Positions 9,756-17,937 of a stretch of 48,387 bases of DNA are shown here, piece by piece. The notes under the pieces were generated by a model. That model worked only from the letters and a program-made list of their open reading frames with translations. It made no database searches and was not told the origin of the DNA. The position numbers were made by a program, and so were the translations under genes. Location of the stretch: NCBI GenBank assembly GCA_900553885.1, contig USFD01000013.1, forward strand, positions 1 to 48,387. Reading direction: 5' to 3'. The number at the start of each line of letters is the position of its first letter. Within the stretch, counting starts at the first letter, position 1. Source of the DNA: an uncultured Ruminococcus sp. (GTDB lineage: Bacteria; Bacillota; Clostridia; Lachnospirales; Lachnospiraceae).

Positions 9756-9796
9756 TTTACTGTGCTCCTTCCGGAAAAGCAGATTTTTCAATCCGC

Positions 9797-10225
9797 TCAG
9801 ATATATTTTTTCAGATCTGACAGGACATCCGCCATAGTAATGGCCTTCAGTTCCCGTTCCATTGCTTCCTGCACCCGGAGCAGTTTGTCGTCCAGAATAT
9901 TGTGAATATTTCTTCCTACCGGACAGCCGGGGTTGGGATTCTCGTGGAAATGGAACAGCGTATTTTCTTCTATACACTCCACGGCCCGGTATATATCCAG
10001 AAATGTAATCTCTTCCAGAGGTTTTATCACCGCCGCTCCGCCGGTTCCGCGCTTCACTTCGATCAGACCGGCGTCCTTCAGCTGGGACAAAATCCGGCGG
10101 ATAATAACCGGATTTACATTGATACTGGCAGCCAGAAAATCGCTGGTAATCTTATATTCTTCTTTAAATGTCTCCATACAGGTCAGCATATGGACGGCAA
10201 TGGTAAATCTGCTTGAGATCTGCAT
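9797..10225 (-). CDS. Rrf2-family transcriptional regulator
   Basis: A 142-residue winged-helix regulator. MQISSRFTIAVHML at the N-terminus and the recognition region NPVIIRRILSQLKDAGLIEVKRGTGGA are typical of Rrf2. The three clustered cysteines that hold an Fe-S cluster in IscR or NsrR are missing: only Cys16 and the one in NPGCPVG near residue 100 remain. It therefore resembles the YwnA-like branch, which does not use a cluster. It precedes the LacI gene by 41 bases and may share its transcript. The target is unknown; thiol or redox sensing by the single cysteine in the wing-to-dimer region is possible but speculative. Confidence 0.82.
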   Translation of the reverse strand: MQISSRFTIAVHMLTCMETFKEEYKITSDFLAASINVNPVIIRRILSQLKDAGLIEVKRGTGGAAVIKPLEEITFLDIYRAVECIEENTLFHFHENPNPGCPVGRNIHNILDDKLLRVQEAMERELKAITMADVLSDLKKYI

Positions 10226-10299
10226 AACGCACTCTGCTCCTTTCTCCCGAACCGCGTCTGCCGCAGCATGCAGGATCGCTCTCTGATTTTATAACCTTC

Positions 10300-10328
10300 A
10301 TTTTACCTGCTGTTTCCTGCAGTGTCAA
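10300..10328 (-). promoter_or_regulatory. Promoter of the Rrf2-LacI transcript
   Basis: TTGACA and TAAAAT on the minus strand, 17 bases apart, about 75 bases upstream of the Rrf2 start. This is a near-consensus housekeeping promoter. Confidence 0.7.
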
Positions 10329-10349
10329 TTCCTGCAGACCGGCATGATT

Positions 10350-11192
10350 TTACCGCATCATTTCCGCCTCGTACAGATCCCGGTCCGTATCTTTAAACAC
10401 ATTGAAAATAATCCGGTCAAAAGCCGGACCATGCTCTCTCAGAAATAGGGTCACCGTATCCACTGCGATCTTCGCCGCCTCGTCATTGGGAAAATGAAAC
10501 TCTCCGGTACTGATACAGCAGAATGCCACAGAGCGGATTTTGTGCTCCACGCAGCATTTCAGCACATTCCGGTAGCAGCTTCTCAGCTCGTCCTTCCGTT
10601 TCTGATCCAGGCTGCCCTCCACAATGGGACCGACTGTGTGAATCACATAATCTGCGGGCAGATTGTACCCCTCTGTCAGAACAGCCTGACCGGCGGGCTC
10701 CTCATAGCGGGCGCCATACTGTATCCGCCGGCGGTTCATATAGTGGCTGCAGGCTTCCCTGAGTTCAATGCCCGCCGCGCTGTGTATCGCATTGTCTATA
10801 CACCTGTGGCAGGGCACAAAGCATCCCAGCATCTGCGAATTGGCCGCATTGACAATGGCTCCCACCTGCAGCCTCGTAATATCCCCCTGCCAGGCAGAAA
10901 TTTTATCCGCATACGGATGGGCGCTCCCGTATTGTTCCGCTGCCGTGGGAATGTCCTTAAGCTCCACGATTCCTTTTTCTTTCGCCTCCTCAGTCAGAAA
11001 CTCGTCCTGCACTTTCACCACATTTCCATCCATTTTTCCGGGCATCCGGATATTCATAAGAGCCCGCAGCGCCATTCTCTTTTCCGTGTAATCCTCTCCC
11101 GTCTCCAGATCTGTGTATCTGACGGAATCTTCCTTAAATTCATGGAGAAGATAATCCAGCCGTTCTTCCTGTTTCTTATCTGCTCCCATCAT
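10350..11192 (-). CDS. Zinc-dependent macrodomain ADP-ribosyl hydrolase
   Basis: A 280-residue protein with a helical N-terminal extension (about 1-95) and a C-terminal macrodomain. The macrodomain shows QGDITRLQVGAIVNAANSQ (adenosine and ribose loop) and GCFVPCHRCID. The latter has the Cys-x4-His-x-Cys arrangement that binds zinc in the Zn-macro class. Family members remove ADP-ribose from protein and are partners of class M sirtuins. The gene overlaps the end of the sirtuin gene by 17 bases, so the two are translationally coupled. In described operons the pair acts on a lipoylated GcvH-like carrier; no such gene is seen here. ATGATG gives two adjacent possible starts behind GAGG. Confidence 0.88.
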   Translation of the reverse strand: MMGADKKQEERLDYLLHEFKEDSVRYTDLETGEDYTEKRMALRALMNIRMPGKMDGNVVKVQDEFLTEEAKEKGIVELKDIPTAAEQYGSAHPYADKISAWQGDITRLQVGAIVNAANSQMLGCFVPCHRCIDNAIHSAAGIELREACSHYMNRRRIQYGARYEEPAGQAVLTEGYNLPADYVIHTVGPIVEGSLDQKRKDELRSCYRNVLKCCVEHKIRSVAFCCISTGEFHFPNDEAAKIAVDTVTLFLREHGPAFDRIIFNVFKDTDRDLYEAEMMR

Positions 11193-12147
11193 TCTTCGCC
11201 TCTTTTCTGATGTCCTCTATACTTCTTGCAATGTCCTCGTTGATTCCCACTGCCCGGCTGCCCAGACTTTCCGGGACGATGGCCTCCCTGAGATTCAGGC
11301 GGACCAACGACCAGTTCTCGTTTTCTCTGACCATTTTTTCAAAGGGGAAACGGATAATCGTAGGCGTATTGAATCCCACGCCCAGCTCCAGAAGGAGGGT
11401 TTTTCCTTTCCCCTGTTCCTTTAAAAATGCAGCGTACCTGCCTGCCGCCTCATTCCAGTGTTCATCCTCCACAAAATACTGGTCGCTCCTTAAGTGCATG
11501 GCCATATTTCCGCCGCAGACCGGACAGCGGGGCACCAGTTCCGACGGGATCTTACAGTTTTTCCGCGCCCGGTTCATCTTCTGGAACAGCTCCACGGCGT
11601 CATATACTTTGTCGTGGCAGCCTTTCTCACACTGAATCTCCCCGTAGTCTCCCTGGGTGGCGAAAATATTTTCATCCGCAAAACCAGCCTTCCAGAACTG
11701 GTGGTCCACATTAGTGGTCAGAACGAAATGGGGCTTATCCTTTACCAGCTCATAAACCGTCCGATAGAGGGGCATGCCCGCCGGCTCGATCCCGTTGAGA
11801 TATGCGTGTTTTGACCAGTACCCCCACTTTTCTTCCTCCGACGGGAAGGGATAAAAACCTGCGCTGTACATATCCGGCATAGCTTCCCGGCCATATTTTT
11901 CTATAAATTCCCCGAAGTTATCCCGGAAGCGTTTTCCGCCGTAGCTCAGGCCCGCCGCCGTGGAAAGCCCTGCTCCCGCGCCGATGATCACTGCGTCCGC
12001 CTGTTTCAGAAGAGCCGCCGCCTCTCTGATCTGCTCTTCATAAGGCATATGCTGGAACACATAATCCCTGGCCGGCACACCGCTTAAAAACTGCATAAAA
12101 TCCACTCTCTTTGTCTGTTTTTTCCGGTTTAATATCTGAATTGCCAT
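11176..12147 (-). CDS. Class M sirtuin (SirTM), protein ADP-ribosyltransferase
   Basis: A 323-residue Sir2-fold enzyme that probably transfers ADP-ribose from NAD+ to a protein. The NAD-binding loop GAGAGLSTAAG is at 57-67 and TTNVDH at 144-149. At the position where ordinary sirtuins have a catalytic HG, this protein has ATQGDYG (Gln165), the substitution that marks class M. Cys pairs at 173/177 and in CPVCGG form the zinc knuckle. The frame extends to 12204. The ATG at 12147 was chosen because AGGAGG lies 12 bases before it; the ATG at 12159 directly abuts that sequence and is the alternative. Two palindromes flank its promoter, so the operon is likely repressed until an inducer, perhaps oxidative stress, appears. 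Confidence 0.88.
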   Translation of the reverse strand: MAIQILNRKKQTKRVDFMQFLSGVPARDYVFQHMPYEEQIREAAALLKQADAVIIGAGAGLSTAAGLSYGGKRFRDNFGEFIEKYGREAMPDMYSAGFYPFPSEEEKWGYWSKHAYLNGIEPAGMPLYRTVYELVKDKPHFVLTTNVDHQFWKAGFADENIFATQGDYGEIQCEKGCHDKVYDAVELFQKMNRARKNCKIPSELVPRCPVCGGNMAMHLRSDQYFVEDEHWNEAAGRYAAFLKEQGKGKTLLLELGVGFNTPTIIRFPFEKMVRENENWSLVRLNLREAIVPESLGSRAVGINEDIARSIEDIRKEAKNDGSR

Positions 12148-12218
12148 ATCGTCATCCATCCTCCTCTTCCCCGGCCGCCGCAATGAAGTCCGTGTATCCC
12201 GCATAGAGCCGGCTCTAT

Positions 12219-12237
12219 TGTAATATTTATTATTACA
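12219..12237 (-). promoter_or_regulatory. Palindromic operator 1 of the sirtuin-macrodomain operon
   Basis: TGTAA-N9-TTACA. The arms extend to TGTAATA/TATTACA. It lies just downstream of the predicted transcription start. Confidence 0.6.
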
Positions 12238-12248
12238 TCTCTATTATC

Positions 12249-12277
12249 AAGATAACGCCTTGTCATTGTAATGTCAA
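12249..12277 (-). promoter_or_regulatory. Promoter of the sirtuin-macrodomain operon
   Basis: TTGACA and TATCTT on the minus strand, 17 bases apart. The -35 box lies inside the spacer of operator 2. Confidence 0.6.
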
Positions 12278-12285
12278 TAGTTACA
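12267..12285 (-). promoter_or_regulatory. Palindromic operator 2 of the sirtuin-macrodomain operon
   Basis: TGTAA-N9-TTACA, the same arms and spacing as the site at 12219-12237, centred 48 bp away and covering the -35 box. Confidence 0.6.
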
Positions 12286-12321
12286 TTAATACCTGACGAA
12301 ACTCAGTCCGAAAGAGTGAAT

Positions 12322-12368
12322 GAAAAAAGATGGGACCTGGAGCTGTAAAGCTTCAGATCCCGTCTTTC
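12322..12368 (-). terminator. Terminator after the membrane protein / two-component transcript
   Basis: A long imperfect hairpin (AGACGGGATCTGAAGCT pairing with AGCTCCAGGTCCCATCT, loop TTAC) followed on the minus strand by a run of Ts. It abuts the stop codon of the preceding gene. Confidence 0.75.
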
Positions 12369-12937
12369 TAGTTCAATAATTTATTTCCCTTCTCACAGAT
12401 TTCATAAATCTCGTCGTACTTTTCCTCAATCAGAGGCGTTATCTTCTCTGTCTGCCGTCTGACGCCTGCTTTGTACAGGAAATACGGAAGGATCCAGCCC
12501 AGGAAGCCCGGGACTGCCAGAATAATACACAACAGGATATGCGGAGGCTGCGCCGTCACTGCAAATGTAGAACCGGCCATAAATGCCGTACCCAGGATAC
12601 CTACTGTCAGAGCAAGCATGAATGGACGGGATGTTTTTTCTTTCTCCAGATTCCCGATTTCCGCAACACATGCTTCAAAATTCCTCTGGAGTCTGGTCAG
12701 CTCCATTTTATTAAGGATCCTGCGGTCACGTTTCAGCCGGATAACGATTTTTCTGTGCTGATATGTCCCGTTATTTGCGGAATACTTTTCCGCTGTAACC
12801 GGCATTACATTTTCATCAATCTCCCAGCCGAAATTTGCATATCCGTCCATGAGAAAAGACGCCTGCGTAATATCTGCGGTCACTTCCTTATATTCAAACG
12901 CAATAAAACTGCCGTTTCTTCTCTTTGTCTGTTCCAT
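12368..12937 (-). CDS. Two-helix membrane protein of unknown function, downstream of the histidine kinase
   Basis: A 189-residue protein I do not recognise. The N-terminal ~100 residues are soluble and mixed alpha/beta (FIAFEYKEVTA, then a basic strand RKIVIRLKRDRRI and a helix rich in Glu/Lys). Two hydrophobic segments follow at about 105-125 and 133-155, then a charged C-terminal helix. It starts 4 bases after the kinase stop codon on the same strand and ends at a strong terminator. It is therefore probably the third gene of the two-component operon and may be its target or accessory. Confidence 0.7.
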   Translation of the reverse strand: MEQTKRRNGSFIAFEYKEVTADITQASFLMDGYANFGWEIDENVMPVTAEKYSANNGTYQHRKIVIRLKRDRRILNKMELTRLQRNFEACVAEIGNLEKEKTSRPFMLALTVGILGTAFMAGSTFAVTAQPPHILLCIILAVPGFLGWILPYFLYKAGVRRQTEKITPLIEEKYDEIYEICEKGNKLLN

Positions 12938-12941
12938 CTGA

Positions 12942-14075
12942 TCACTCCCTTTGATCCTTTGCCTGTATTTCCCCTGCTGCCGGAATCCTTACCGTAAATG
13001 TACTCCCGCTTCCCGCTTCACTGACAACACTGATCTCCCCGTTCATCAGCACGAGGATCCGCCGGACGAGGGCAAGCCCCAGCCCGTTGCCTTCCTGGGA
13101 ATGGGAGGTGTCCCCCTGGTAAAATTTATCAAAAATGTGGCGGATACTCTCCCTGCTCATCCCGCATCCCGTATCCGTCACTTCCACCACTGCGTATCCG
13201 TCGGAGAACGACTGCCGGACCGCCACACGCCCGCCGGGCTCTGTGAACTTGATCGCATTGGAGAGCAGATTGTTCCAGACCAGTTCCATCAGGCTCTTAT
13301 CCGCATCTACGACTGTTTTTTCCTCCAGATCCACTTCCAGATCCAGATCTTTTTCATCCCACATTTCTTCATAGTTCAGAATGCACGCTTCAAGCTGGCC
13401 GCACAGATCGTATGACTCGATCTCCGGGTCGATCTGCTGATGCTCCAGTTTGTTCAGACGCAGAATATTGCTGATAAGGCTGGATAGACGTCCTGCTGCC
13501 TCCTCTATATTCCGCGCGTATTCCAGCCGGTCTTCCTCCGTTCCTTTTCCGGTCTGAAGAAGCTCGGCATAATTCTTTATAATTGCAATCGGAGTCTTCA
13601 TCTCATGGGAGACATTCGATACAAAATCCGTTTTCAGTGTCTCCACACTGCCCAGCTCCTCCACCATCTTATTGAAATCCAGAATCATAACGTCCAGATA
13701 ATCCAGTCTGTCAGATGTATGGATAGTGGGAACATATACAGAGAAATCTCCGTTGGCCACCTGCTCCGTCGCTTCAGCCAGTTTGTGGAGGGGCTCCTCG
13801 TAAGTATCTTTCATCTTCTTCCTCGTAAACAAAGTCAGCCCTGCCGCCACACAGCTCCAGTATAATACGGGCAGCGCTGACTGCACAATATCATTCCATC
13901 CCACCTTATTCATAAATACAATCAGCCCTACGTGAAGCCCGGACATCAGGAGCAGAACCCCCAGATAGATTGCGAACAGTGAGATCGGAAAGAGACTGTC
14001 TTTTATAATGAGCTGCCCGTTTTTTCTTGTTTCTTTCCGGGCAGAAACTCCGGTATTTCTGCTGTTTCCACTCAT
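12942..14075 (-). CDS. Sensor histidine kinase
   Basis: A 377-residue membrane kinase. Two transmembrane helices lie at about 30-55 and 65-85 with only a short extracellular loop, so it is an intramembrane-sensing type rather than one with a large sensor domain. A HAMP-like linker follows to about 140. The HisKA box DFVSNVSHEMKTP carries the phospho-histidine near residue 157. ATP-binding boxes follow: N box NNLLSNAIKFT, G1 VTDTGCGM, G2 GNGLGLALV. The ATG overlaps the response regulator stop by 4 bases, so the two are coupled. The signal is unknown; an envelope stress or antimicrobial peptide sensor is a guess from the short loop. Confidence 0.9.
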   Translation of the reverse strand: MSGNSRNTGVSARKETRKNGQLIIKDSLFPISLFAIYLGVLLLMSGLHVGLIVFMNKVGWNDIVQSALPVLYWSCVAAGLTLFTRKKMKDTYEEPLHKLAEATEQVANGDFSVYVPTIHTSDRLDYLDVMILDFNKMVEELGSVETLKTDFVSNVSHEMKTPIAIIKNYAELLQTGKGTEEDRLEYARNIEEAAGRLSSLISNILRLNKLEHQQIDPEIESYDLCGQLEACILNYEEMWDEKDLDLEVDLEEKTVVDADKSLMELVWNNLLSNAIKFTEPGGRVAVRQSFSDGYAVVEVTDTGCGMSRESIRHIFDKFYQGDTSHSQEGNGLGLALVRRILVLMNGEISVVSEAGSGSTFTVRIPAAGEIQAKDQRE

Positions 14076-14743
14076 TGCAGCACCGCCTTGTATCCCAGTC
14101 CCCGCACAGTAACGATCTTAAATCCGTCACAGCCGGACAGTTTGTTCCTTAGCTTGGTCATGTACACATCCACCGCGCGCAGGCTGGTATCACTGTCCAC
14201 ATCCCAGAATTCATCCATAAGCTGGGCTCTTGAAAATGTTTTTTTCGGATAGGATAACAATTTATATATGATATTAAATTCCCGTGTCGTCAGGCTGATT
14301 TCCTCTCCATCTACCTCTGCGCTCATGCCGTCTGCATCCAGCATCAGATTGCCGACGGTGATCTTTCGCTCTGTCTCGATATTGGCCCTGCGCAGAAGAG
14401 CCTGCACGCGGAGCACCAGCTCATCCAGATCAACCGGCTTAACCATATAGTCGTCGATCCCCAGCCGGAATCCCCGCTGCTTGGAGGGCAGATCATCCTT
14501 CGCGGACATAAAGAGGATCGGAATCCTCTCATTTACTTTTCTCACAGTCTTTGCAAACTCAAATCCGTCGATCTCCGGCATCATGATATCCGATATGATC
14601 AGATCATAGAGCTGACTGTACATCGCATCATAGGCGTCCCTCGCATTCAGACATCCCTTGGCCTGAAATCCGCTGTCGTTTAAATAAGTGCAGACAATCC
14701 GGTTCAGCTTCTCATCGTCTTCCACAACAAGGATCTGTATCAT
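14072..14743 (-). CDS. OmpR-family response regulator
   Basis: A 223-residue regulator. The receiver domain has acidic pair Glu8/Asp9-Asp10, phospho-acceptor Asp52 in IISDIMMPEIDG, and Lys102-type LVKPVD. The C-terminal winged helix (residues about 125-222) includes TTREFNIIYKLLSYPKKTFSRAQL and RAVDVYMTKLRNKL. It is the first gene of the operon with the kinase and the two-helix membrane protein. Confidence 0.92.
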   Translation of the reverse strand: MIQILVVEDDEKLNRIVCTYLNDSGFQAKGCLNARDAYDAMYSQLYDLIISDIMMPEIDGFEFAKTVRKVNERIPILFMSAKDDLPSKQRGFRLGIDDYMVKPVDLDELVLRVQALLRRANIETERKITVGNLMLDADGMSAEVDGEEISLTTREFNIIYKLLSYPKKTFSRAQLMDEFWDVDSDTSLRAVDVYMTKLRNKLSGCDGFKIVTVRGLGYKAVLQ

Positions 14744-14922
14744 CTTCTCTTTCTCCGTTATTTATAATAGCAAAACAATCTTACAAAAAAGTATAGGCCG
14801 CGGCTGCATAAATGGCAAGCCCCGGAGGCCCTTTTCCTCTTCCATCCCTGTTTTCCCTTCTGAGGATACTTTCGCTGTGTTTCTGCAATGTTTCTCTTTT
14901 GTTTCTAAATTGTTAAAATTCA

Positions 14923-14970
14923 AGCCGGGACCGGTTGTGCATACTGAACAACGCACCGGCGGTCCCGGCC
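14923..14970 (-). terminator. Strong GC-rich hairpin after the four-helix protein
   Basis: Arms containing GCCGGGACC and GGTCCCGGC with further pairing across CCGGTGCG/GCACAACCGG. On the minus strand it is followed by TTGAATTTTAAC. It ends the pair of small genes at 15008-15642. Confidence 0.65.
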
Positions 14971-15007
14971 TGTTTTATCGGTACAGAATATCCCCGACTT
15001 CTCTTTA

Positions 15008-15376
15008 TTATTTGAATCCTTTTGCCAGAGGAATCAGGCACAGAAGCAGAACAATTCCCACAATTCCGATCACAATTCCCAGAATCATATTGCTCCACAC
15101 CATAGTCAGACACATGCCCACTCCCAGGGTAAGCGCTCCCACAATTCCCAGAAGTACAGTACCTATCGTCTTTCCGGACAGACGGATGGGACTTTTCTTT
15201 TCCATCTTTCTCCACACAAGCACCATGATCAGAAGAACAACCACGCCGCTCACTCCCATAACAACTCCCGGCCGGAATGCGTTCCACTCGGGAATCAGTG
15301 CCATGCACATACCCAATGCGAATAAAATACCTCCGATCGTGCTTAAAATCATTGCCACAAAACTGCTCTTTTTCAT
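15008..15376 (-). CDS. Four-helix membrane protein, unknown function
   Basis: A 122-residue protein with four hydrophobic helices at about 8-28, 33-53, 65-90 and 93-115, joined by short basic loops (WRKMEKKSPIRLSGK). I do not recognise the family. Its ATG overlaps the stop of the 88-residue gene upstream by one base (TAATG), so it is translationally coupled to it. A GC-rich hairpin follows. Position next to the two-component operon suggests a role at the cell envelope, which is inference only. Confidence 0.65.
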   Translation of the reverse strand: MKKSSFVAMILSTIGGILFALGMCMALIPEWNAFRPGVVMGVSGVVVLLIMVLVWRKMEKKSPIRLSGKTIGTVLLGIVGALTLGVGMCLTMVWSNMILGIVIGIVGIVLLLCLIPLAKGFK

Positions 15377-15642
15377 TATCTTTTTCCCTCCTGTTTTGCT
15401 TTTCTTTCTGCTTCTCTTTCCTGCTGCTCCGCTGCCAGTCTCGCCTTTGCTTCTTCTACCGTTTCGCCGTCTTTTGTCAGGAACTGATCTACAAAAGAAT
15501 CGGATATTTTCGTAAATCCGCTGACCGCGCCGTTCTCAATTTTTTTGTAGCCCCCGACTACTCCTTCCTCGATTTTCTTATAGCCGCCGACTACCGCATC
15601 AGCGATCTTTTCGTTTGCTTTTACAAGTTTTGACTTTGCCAT
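15376..15642 (-). CDS. Small repeat-containing charged protein
   Basis: An 88-residue soluble protein. Residues 10-50 contain imperfect 11-residue repeats of the form VGGYKKIExGV (GGYKKIEEGVV, GGYKKIENGAV, SGFTKISDSFV), which predict an amphipathic helix. The C-terminal 35 residues are a highly charged Glu/Lys/Arg helix ending KAKQEGKR. No function is recognised. It is the first gene of a coupled pair with the four-helix membrane protein. The repeats could bind the membrane surface or that partner. Confidence 0.6.
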   Translation of the reverse strand: MAKSKLVKANEKIADAVVGGYKKIEEGVVGGYKKIENGAVSGFTKISDSFVDQFLTKDGETVEEAKARLAAEQQEREAERKAKQEGKR

Positions 15643-15793
15643 TTTCTGTTCCTTCTTTCTCTGATATATTCTGTATTTCCTTCCGACGATATAAAGATAC
15701 CGCCGTACTGTTGAAGAAACATTTCCGTTTTGTTTCCAAAATATTAATTCAAATTTTCTTTTGAAATTTTTAAAAATTAAAATCCTATAGACT

Positions 15794-15844
15794 AAAAAAA
15801 CGTGTATGCCGCACTATGAACCATCAAGTGTGACATACACGTTC
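15794..15844 (-). terminator. Terminator of the phosphoglucomutase gene
   Basis: Arms AACGTGTATG and CATACACGTT with internal GTG/CAC pairing, followed on the minus strand by seven Ts. Confidence 0.8.
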
Positions 15845-15956
15845 TTCTTCATCGGTTTAAAAACGGAGAACTCCTTTCATCATTATGGCTTTCTCTGTAC
15901 TGCTGTTTTCATCCGAGGATTGTCCTCGTTCTGTCTTTTACACAGAAGCCGCATTC

Positions 15957-17648
15957 TTACGCCATAACCGGCTTCAGTGCTTCTGCAAGCTTGTCTTTCT
16001 CTGCCTGTGCCTCTGCCAGATCTTTGCCCAGTGTTGTGTAATAGATCTTGATCTTCGGCTCTGTTCCGGAAGGACGAACGATAACAGTCTCGTTGTTTTC
16101 CAGTTTGTAGATCAGTACATTCGCCGACGGAAGGCCTGTCTCTTCCGGTTTTGTATAGTCTGTTACGCTGACTACTTTATATCCGGCAACTTCTGTCAGC
16201 GGGTTGTCGCGGAGCCCCTGCATAATTCCTGCCATCTTGTCCATTCCGCTTAATCCCGGGAATTCGAAGCTGTCAACCTTGTTCAGGTAACGTCCGTACT
16301 GAGCATAGATTTCTTCCATTCTCTGTTTCAGAGAGCTGCCGATGCTTCTGTAGTATGCAGCCATCTCGCAGATCAGCATGGAGCCGATAATCGCATCTTT
16401 ATCACGTACATACGGTCCTGCCAGATATCCGTAACTCTCTTCAAATCCGAAGATAAAACGATCCACTTCTCCTGCTTCTTCCAGCTGTGCGATCTGATCG
16501 CCGATCCACTTGAATCCTGTCAGAACGCTGCGAAGCTCTACTCCGTAGTGATCTGCAACAGCGTCAGCCAGCGGTGTGGACACGATAGATTTCACTGCAA
16601 CGGCTTTCTCCGGCATCGTTCCCTTCTCAATACGTCCCGCGCAGATATAGTCAAGAAGCAGAACACCTACTTCATTTCCGCTTACCAGTTCATAAGAGCC
16701 GTCCGGGCACTTCATGGCAATGCCTACACGGTCCGCATCCGGATCGGTTGCAAGCATCAGATCCGCGCCTGTCTCTTTTGCCAGGTTAAGTCCCTGCTCC
16801 AGAGCTTCAAAAATCTCCGGATTCGGATAGCTGCATGTGGTAAAATAGCCGTTCGGATACTCCTGATCCGGAACGATGGTAATATCTGTAACGCCGATGT
16901 CTTTTAATACCTGAGTTACCGGTACAAGTCCGGAACCGTTCAGAGGGCTGTACACCAGTTTCAGTCCTGCTGTCCTGCACAGACCCGGACGAACCTGTCT
17001 GGACTCAATGGCATCATAGAGAGCTCTCTTGCAGTCGTCTCCCACAAAACGGATCAGACCTTCTTCAACACCTTCTGCAAAGGACATATATTTCGCGCCT
17101 GTCAGAATATCTGTCTTCAGAATCTCATCATATACAATGGCAGCCGCATCGTCTGTCATCTGGCAGCCATCCGGGCCGTAAGCCTTATATCCGTTGTATT
17201 TTGCAGGGTTATGGGAAGCTGTCACCATAATACCTGCGTTGCAGTTATAGTAGCGTGTCGCAAAGGAAAGGGCCGGCACAGGCATCAGGGCGTCATAAAT
17301 TCTTACCTTAATGCCGTTGGCTGCCAGAACACCTGCCGCATTCTTTGCAAATACATCGCTCTTAATACGACTGTCGTAACTGATCGCTACTGTCTGAGTG
17401 CCTCCCTGTGTCTTTACCCAGTTTGCAAGTCCCTGTGTAGCCTGACGTACTACATAAATATTCATACGGTTTGTTCCTGCTCCGAGTACACCTCTTAAGC
17501 CTGCCGTACCGAACTTCAGTGCAACTGCAAAACGTTCCTTAATCTCCTCGTCATTTCCCTCAATCTTAGATAATTCCGGTTTCAGATCCGGATCTTCCAG
17601 ATCCGCTTCCATCCAGCGCTTATACTCTTCCTGATACATTTTTACCAC
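15957..17648 (-). CDS. Phospho-sugar mutase (phosphoglucomutase, PgcA type)
   Basis: A 563-residue enzyme that interconverts glucose 1- and 6-phosphate (or the mannose pair), feeding sugar nucleotides and glycogen or cell-wall synthesis. The active-site phosphoserine lies in TASHNP near residue 146. The metal-binding loop ATDPDADRVG is near 305, the sugar loop GFEESYG near 405, and the phosphate-binding RPSGTEPKIKIYY near 525. The length is normal for the alpha-phosphohexomutase group of Firmicutes. It is monocistronic, with its own terminator, and reads convergently away from the channel gene. A 17-bp palindrome lies in its leader. Confidence 0.92.
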   Translation of the reverse strand: MVKMYQEEYKRWMEADLEDPDLKPELSKIEGNDEEIKERFAVALKFGTAGLRGVLGAGTNRMNIYVVRQATQGLANWVKTQGGTQTVAISYDSRIKSDVFAKNAAGVLAANGIKVRIYDALMPVPALSFATRYYNCNAGIMVTASHNPAKYNGYKAYGPDGCQMTDDAAAIVYDEILKTDILTGAKYMSFAEGVEEGLIRFVGDDCKRALYDAIESRQVRPGLCRTAGLKLVYSPLNGSGLVPVTQVLKDIGVTDITIVPDQEYPNGYFTTCSYPNPEIFEALEQGLNLAKETGADLMLATDPDADRVGIAMKCPDGSYELVSGNEVGVLLLDYICAGRIEKGTMPEKAVAVKSIVSTPLADAVADHYGVELRSVLTGFKWIGDQIAQLEEAGEVDRFIFGFEESYGYLAGPYVRDKDAIIGSMLICEMAAYYRSIGSSLKQRMEEIYAQYGRYLNKVDSFEFPGLSGMDKMAGIMQGLRDNPLTEVAGYKVVSVTDYTKPEETGLPSANVLIYKLENNETVIVRPSGTEPKIKIYYTTLGKDLAEAQAEKDKLAEALKPVMA

Positions 17649-17673
17649 TCCTATTACTTTTCATATAATTTTT

Positions 17674-17690
17674 TTGTGAAAAAATCACAA
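17674..17690. promoter_or_regulatory. Palindrome upstream of phosphoglucomutase
   Basis: TTGTGA-N5-TCACAA, 26 bases upstream of the start codon and overlapping the likely promoter (a TATAGT box lies close by). It resembles Crp/FNR- or Rex-type sites, but its spacer is one base shorter than the usual N6. Confidence 0.4.
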
Positions 17691-17937
17691 TACTTACTAA
17701 CACTATACCATGTTTGGGGACAGACGGCAATCATTCTTGTGCGACTATTTTTCTCTTTTTCTCTGCAGTATGTACAATCCGAATCATGGGAGGGGAAAGA
17801 TCTCTCCTTTGAAGTGCATGCCGGTACTATTCTCCTAAAAAACTTAATTGTCTCTTGTTTTTTTCTCTGATTTTATCTACTCTAGTAGTAAGAAGAAAAT
17901 TACTTTCTTTCTGATTAATTGTGGGGGATTGATCGTT

